A stretch of 6,849 nucleotides of DNA from JACRBK01 sp964427955 (GTDB taxonomy: Bacteria > Chloroflexota > Anaerolineae > Aggregatilineales > Aggregatilineaceae): NCBI GenBank assembly GCA_964427955.1, contig CAYRWY010000327.1:1-6849 (forward strand), read 5' to 3'. Within the stretch, counting starts at the first letter, position 1; the number at the start of each line of letters is the position of its first letter. A model generated the notes under the pieces. It did not search any database. It was not told the origin of the DNA and saw only the letters and a program-made list of their open reading frames with translations. Of this stretch, positions 5,517-6,849 are shown in pieces. A program made the position numbers and the translations under genes.

Positions 5517-6849
5517 TGCGCTGGATTGAAGTCTTCCGCTACGAGACGCGGCAGCAGCTCCGCCGCAAGTCGTACCTGTTCATGACGTTCGGCATCCCGC
5601 TGCTGGCGCTGGCCGGGTTCTTCGGCTACCAGTTCTACCAGGATCAGACCGCGAGCAAGAGCGACAAGCCCAAGACCTCCGTCAACGAGAACAAGGGCCT
5701 GGACAAAATCGGCTACGTGGACCTGACGCCGGAGCACCTGTTCCCCGCGCCCGACAGTTACGGGGACGTGAACTGCACGCCCAGCGAGGCCGAGATCGCC
5801 ATGATCCTGAATCCTACCGGCCCGGACCTGGCGCGCAGCCAGGTGGTCAAGCGGATCAGCTCGCCGTACTGCCTGCGCGGGATCGTGCTGCCCTACCCCA
5901 GCTTCGCCGCGGCCAAACAGGCGCTCGACGACCAGGTCTTCGACGTGCTGTACGTGATCCAACCGGACTACCTGGACACCGGGGACATCTGGACGTACAT
6001 GAAAGGCTTCAACATCACCCAGGCTGGCACACAGACCACGATGGAAGATTTCGTGCTGCGCAGCTTGCTGTACAACGCCGACGCTGCCGACTTCGAGACC
6101 CTCTACTGGCGGCTGAAGAATCCCGCCGTCGTGACGGTGAACAAGATCACGGACAGCGGCGCGGCCCAGTCGGACAACGAGGACCGGAATTTCCTGCTGG
6201 TGTACGGCTTCGGGCTGGCGATGATGTTCAGCATCTTCTGGGGCGGCGGCTACCTGATGCAAAGCGTCGTCCAGGAAAAAGAGTCGCGCATCATCGAGAT
6301 CGTGCTGTCGTCCGTGCCGCCCATGCCGCTGCTGCTGGGCAAAATCCTGGCAATGGGGATGCTGGCGCTGATGCAGGTCGGGATGCTGCTCGGCACCTTC
6401 CTGTTCCTCATGAGCCGGGGCGAGCAAGTCTCCGAGCAGATCGGCAACATCAGCGTGAGCGGCGGGACCGTCGTGCTGACCATCGTCTACTTCCTGCTGG
6501 GCTTCCTGCTGTTCGGCAGCCTGATGGCCGCCATCGGCGCGCTGAGCAACACCGTGCGCGACAGCCAGAATTACGTGGTGGTCGTCACGCTCCCGGCGGC
6601 GATCCCGTTCTTCTTCCTGTCGATCTTCGCCCAGGAGCCGAATCAAACCCTGGCGGTGATCCTGTCGATCTTCCCGATCACCGCGCCGCTGTCGATGATC
6701 ATGCGCCTCTCGGTGACCGACGTGCCCGCCGGGCAGTTGCTGATCAGCCTGGGGGTGTTGGTCGCCTCGGTGATCGGGGCAATCTGGCTGGCGGCGCGGC
6801 TGTTCCGCGTCAACACCCTGTTGATGGGCAGCACGCCGAAGATCAAGGA
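5513..6849 (+). CDS. ABC-2 type permease 2, NatB-like, 3' truncated by the window edge
   Basis: An open frame starts at ATG 5513, inside the ATGA that holds the stop of permease 1, and stays open to base 6849, giving 445 residues so far; a second ATG follows directly at 5516. Residues 1-45 hold a basic segment (RQQLRRKS, 13-20) and a first helix (~21-42). Residues ~43-225 are a large hydrophilic outer domain with the only two cysteines, C88 and C120, a likely disulfide. Membrane segments follow near 227-250, 274-299, 319-342, 353-372, 380-398 and 407-430. The loop QEKESRIIEIVLSSVPP (254-270) aligns with EEKENRLMEILATSLRP of permease 1; across 36 ungapped residues from these points 19 are identical, so the two genes are old paralogues. 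The end, FRVNTLLMGSTPKIK, matches FRLGMLMYGKMLTPR near the C-terminus of permease 1, so the stop is probably close beyond the window. It is translationally coupled to permease 1. Confidence 0.93.
   Translation, partial: MMRWIEVFRYETRQQLRRKSYLFMTFGIPLLALAGFFGYQFYQDQTASKSDKPKTSVNENKGLDKIGYVDLTPEHLFPAPDSYGDVNCTPSEAEIAMILNPTGPDLARSQVVKRISSPYCLRGIVLPYPSFAAAKQALDDQVFDVLYVIQPDYLDTGDIWTYMKGFNITQAGTQTTMEDFVLRSLLYNADAADFETLYWRLKNPAVVTVNKITDSGAAQSDNEDRNFLLVYGFGLAMMFSIFWGGGYLMQSVVQEKESRIIEIVLSSVPPMPLLLGKILAMGMLALMQVGMLLGTFLFLMSRGEQVSEQIGNISVSGGTVVLTIVYFLLGFLLFGSLMAAIGALSNTVRDSQNYVVVVTLPAAIPFFFLSIFAQEPNQTLAVILSIFPITAPLSMIMRLSVTDVPAGQLLISLGVLVASVIGAIWLAARLFRVNTLLMGSTPKIK

Noticed and set aside
5468..6646. 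A 392-codon open frame on the - strand opposite permease 2
   Set aside because: The + strand frame from 5513 encodes a clear ABC-2 permease that is paralogous to its neighbour. The antisense frame reads as runs of H, Q, D and E without domains, although it could mislead a gene caller because the sense gene has no stop inside the window.

Overview
This is a GC-rich window with four complete or nearly complete protein genes, a fifth gene that enters from the left edge, and no RNA gene, CRISPR array or insertion sequence that I can see. Every gene is an ordinary bacterial type except a small membrane-anchored protein whose role is unknown. The source is probably a Chloroflexota bacterium, perhaps of the Anaerolineae. 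This rests on the high GC, the 'TQTAAAYTPTPAP' style of linker and the outer domain of the protein at 1969-2565, which resembles a domain I recall as common in that group. It is a moderate inference, not a demonstrated identity.

Left part, + strand: the C-terminal ~650 residues of a GH133-type glycogen debranching enzyme (amylo-alpha-1,6-glucosidase) end at 1953. After 15 bp comes a 198-residue protein with one N-terminal membrane anchor and a beta-rich outer domain (1969-2565), probably in the same transcript. Middle, - strand: a small five-helix YdcZ/DUF606-type transporter (2572-3009) converges on that gene with only 6 bp between the stop codons.

A 240-bp divergent intergenic region (3010-3249) holds a good sigma-70-like promoter (TTGTCA, 16 bp, TACAAT) for the right-hand operon. 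A 9-bp perfect inverted repeat and three copies of CTGACA, one of them inverted, sit on its upstream side and over its -35 box. This is the most interesting non-coding signal in the window.

Right part, + strand: a compact three-gene ABC-2 exporter operon. It consists of a NatA/YhaQ-like ATPase (3250-4179), a NatB-like permease (4182-5516), and a second, paralogous permease that starts inside the stop codon of the first (5513) and runs off the right edge with at least 445 residues. The ATPase probably powers a heterodimer of the two permeases. The substrate cannot be read from the sequence.

I found no clearly novel multi-gene system. The items most worth a second look are the operator-like repeat cluster, the unknown anchored protein beside the debranching enzyme, and the asymmetric ectodomains of the two permeases.
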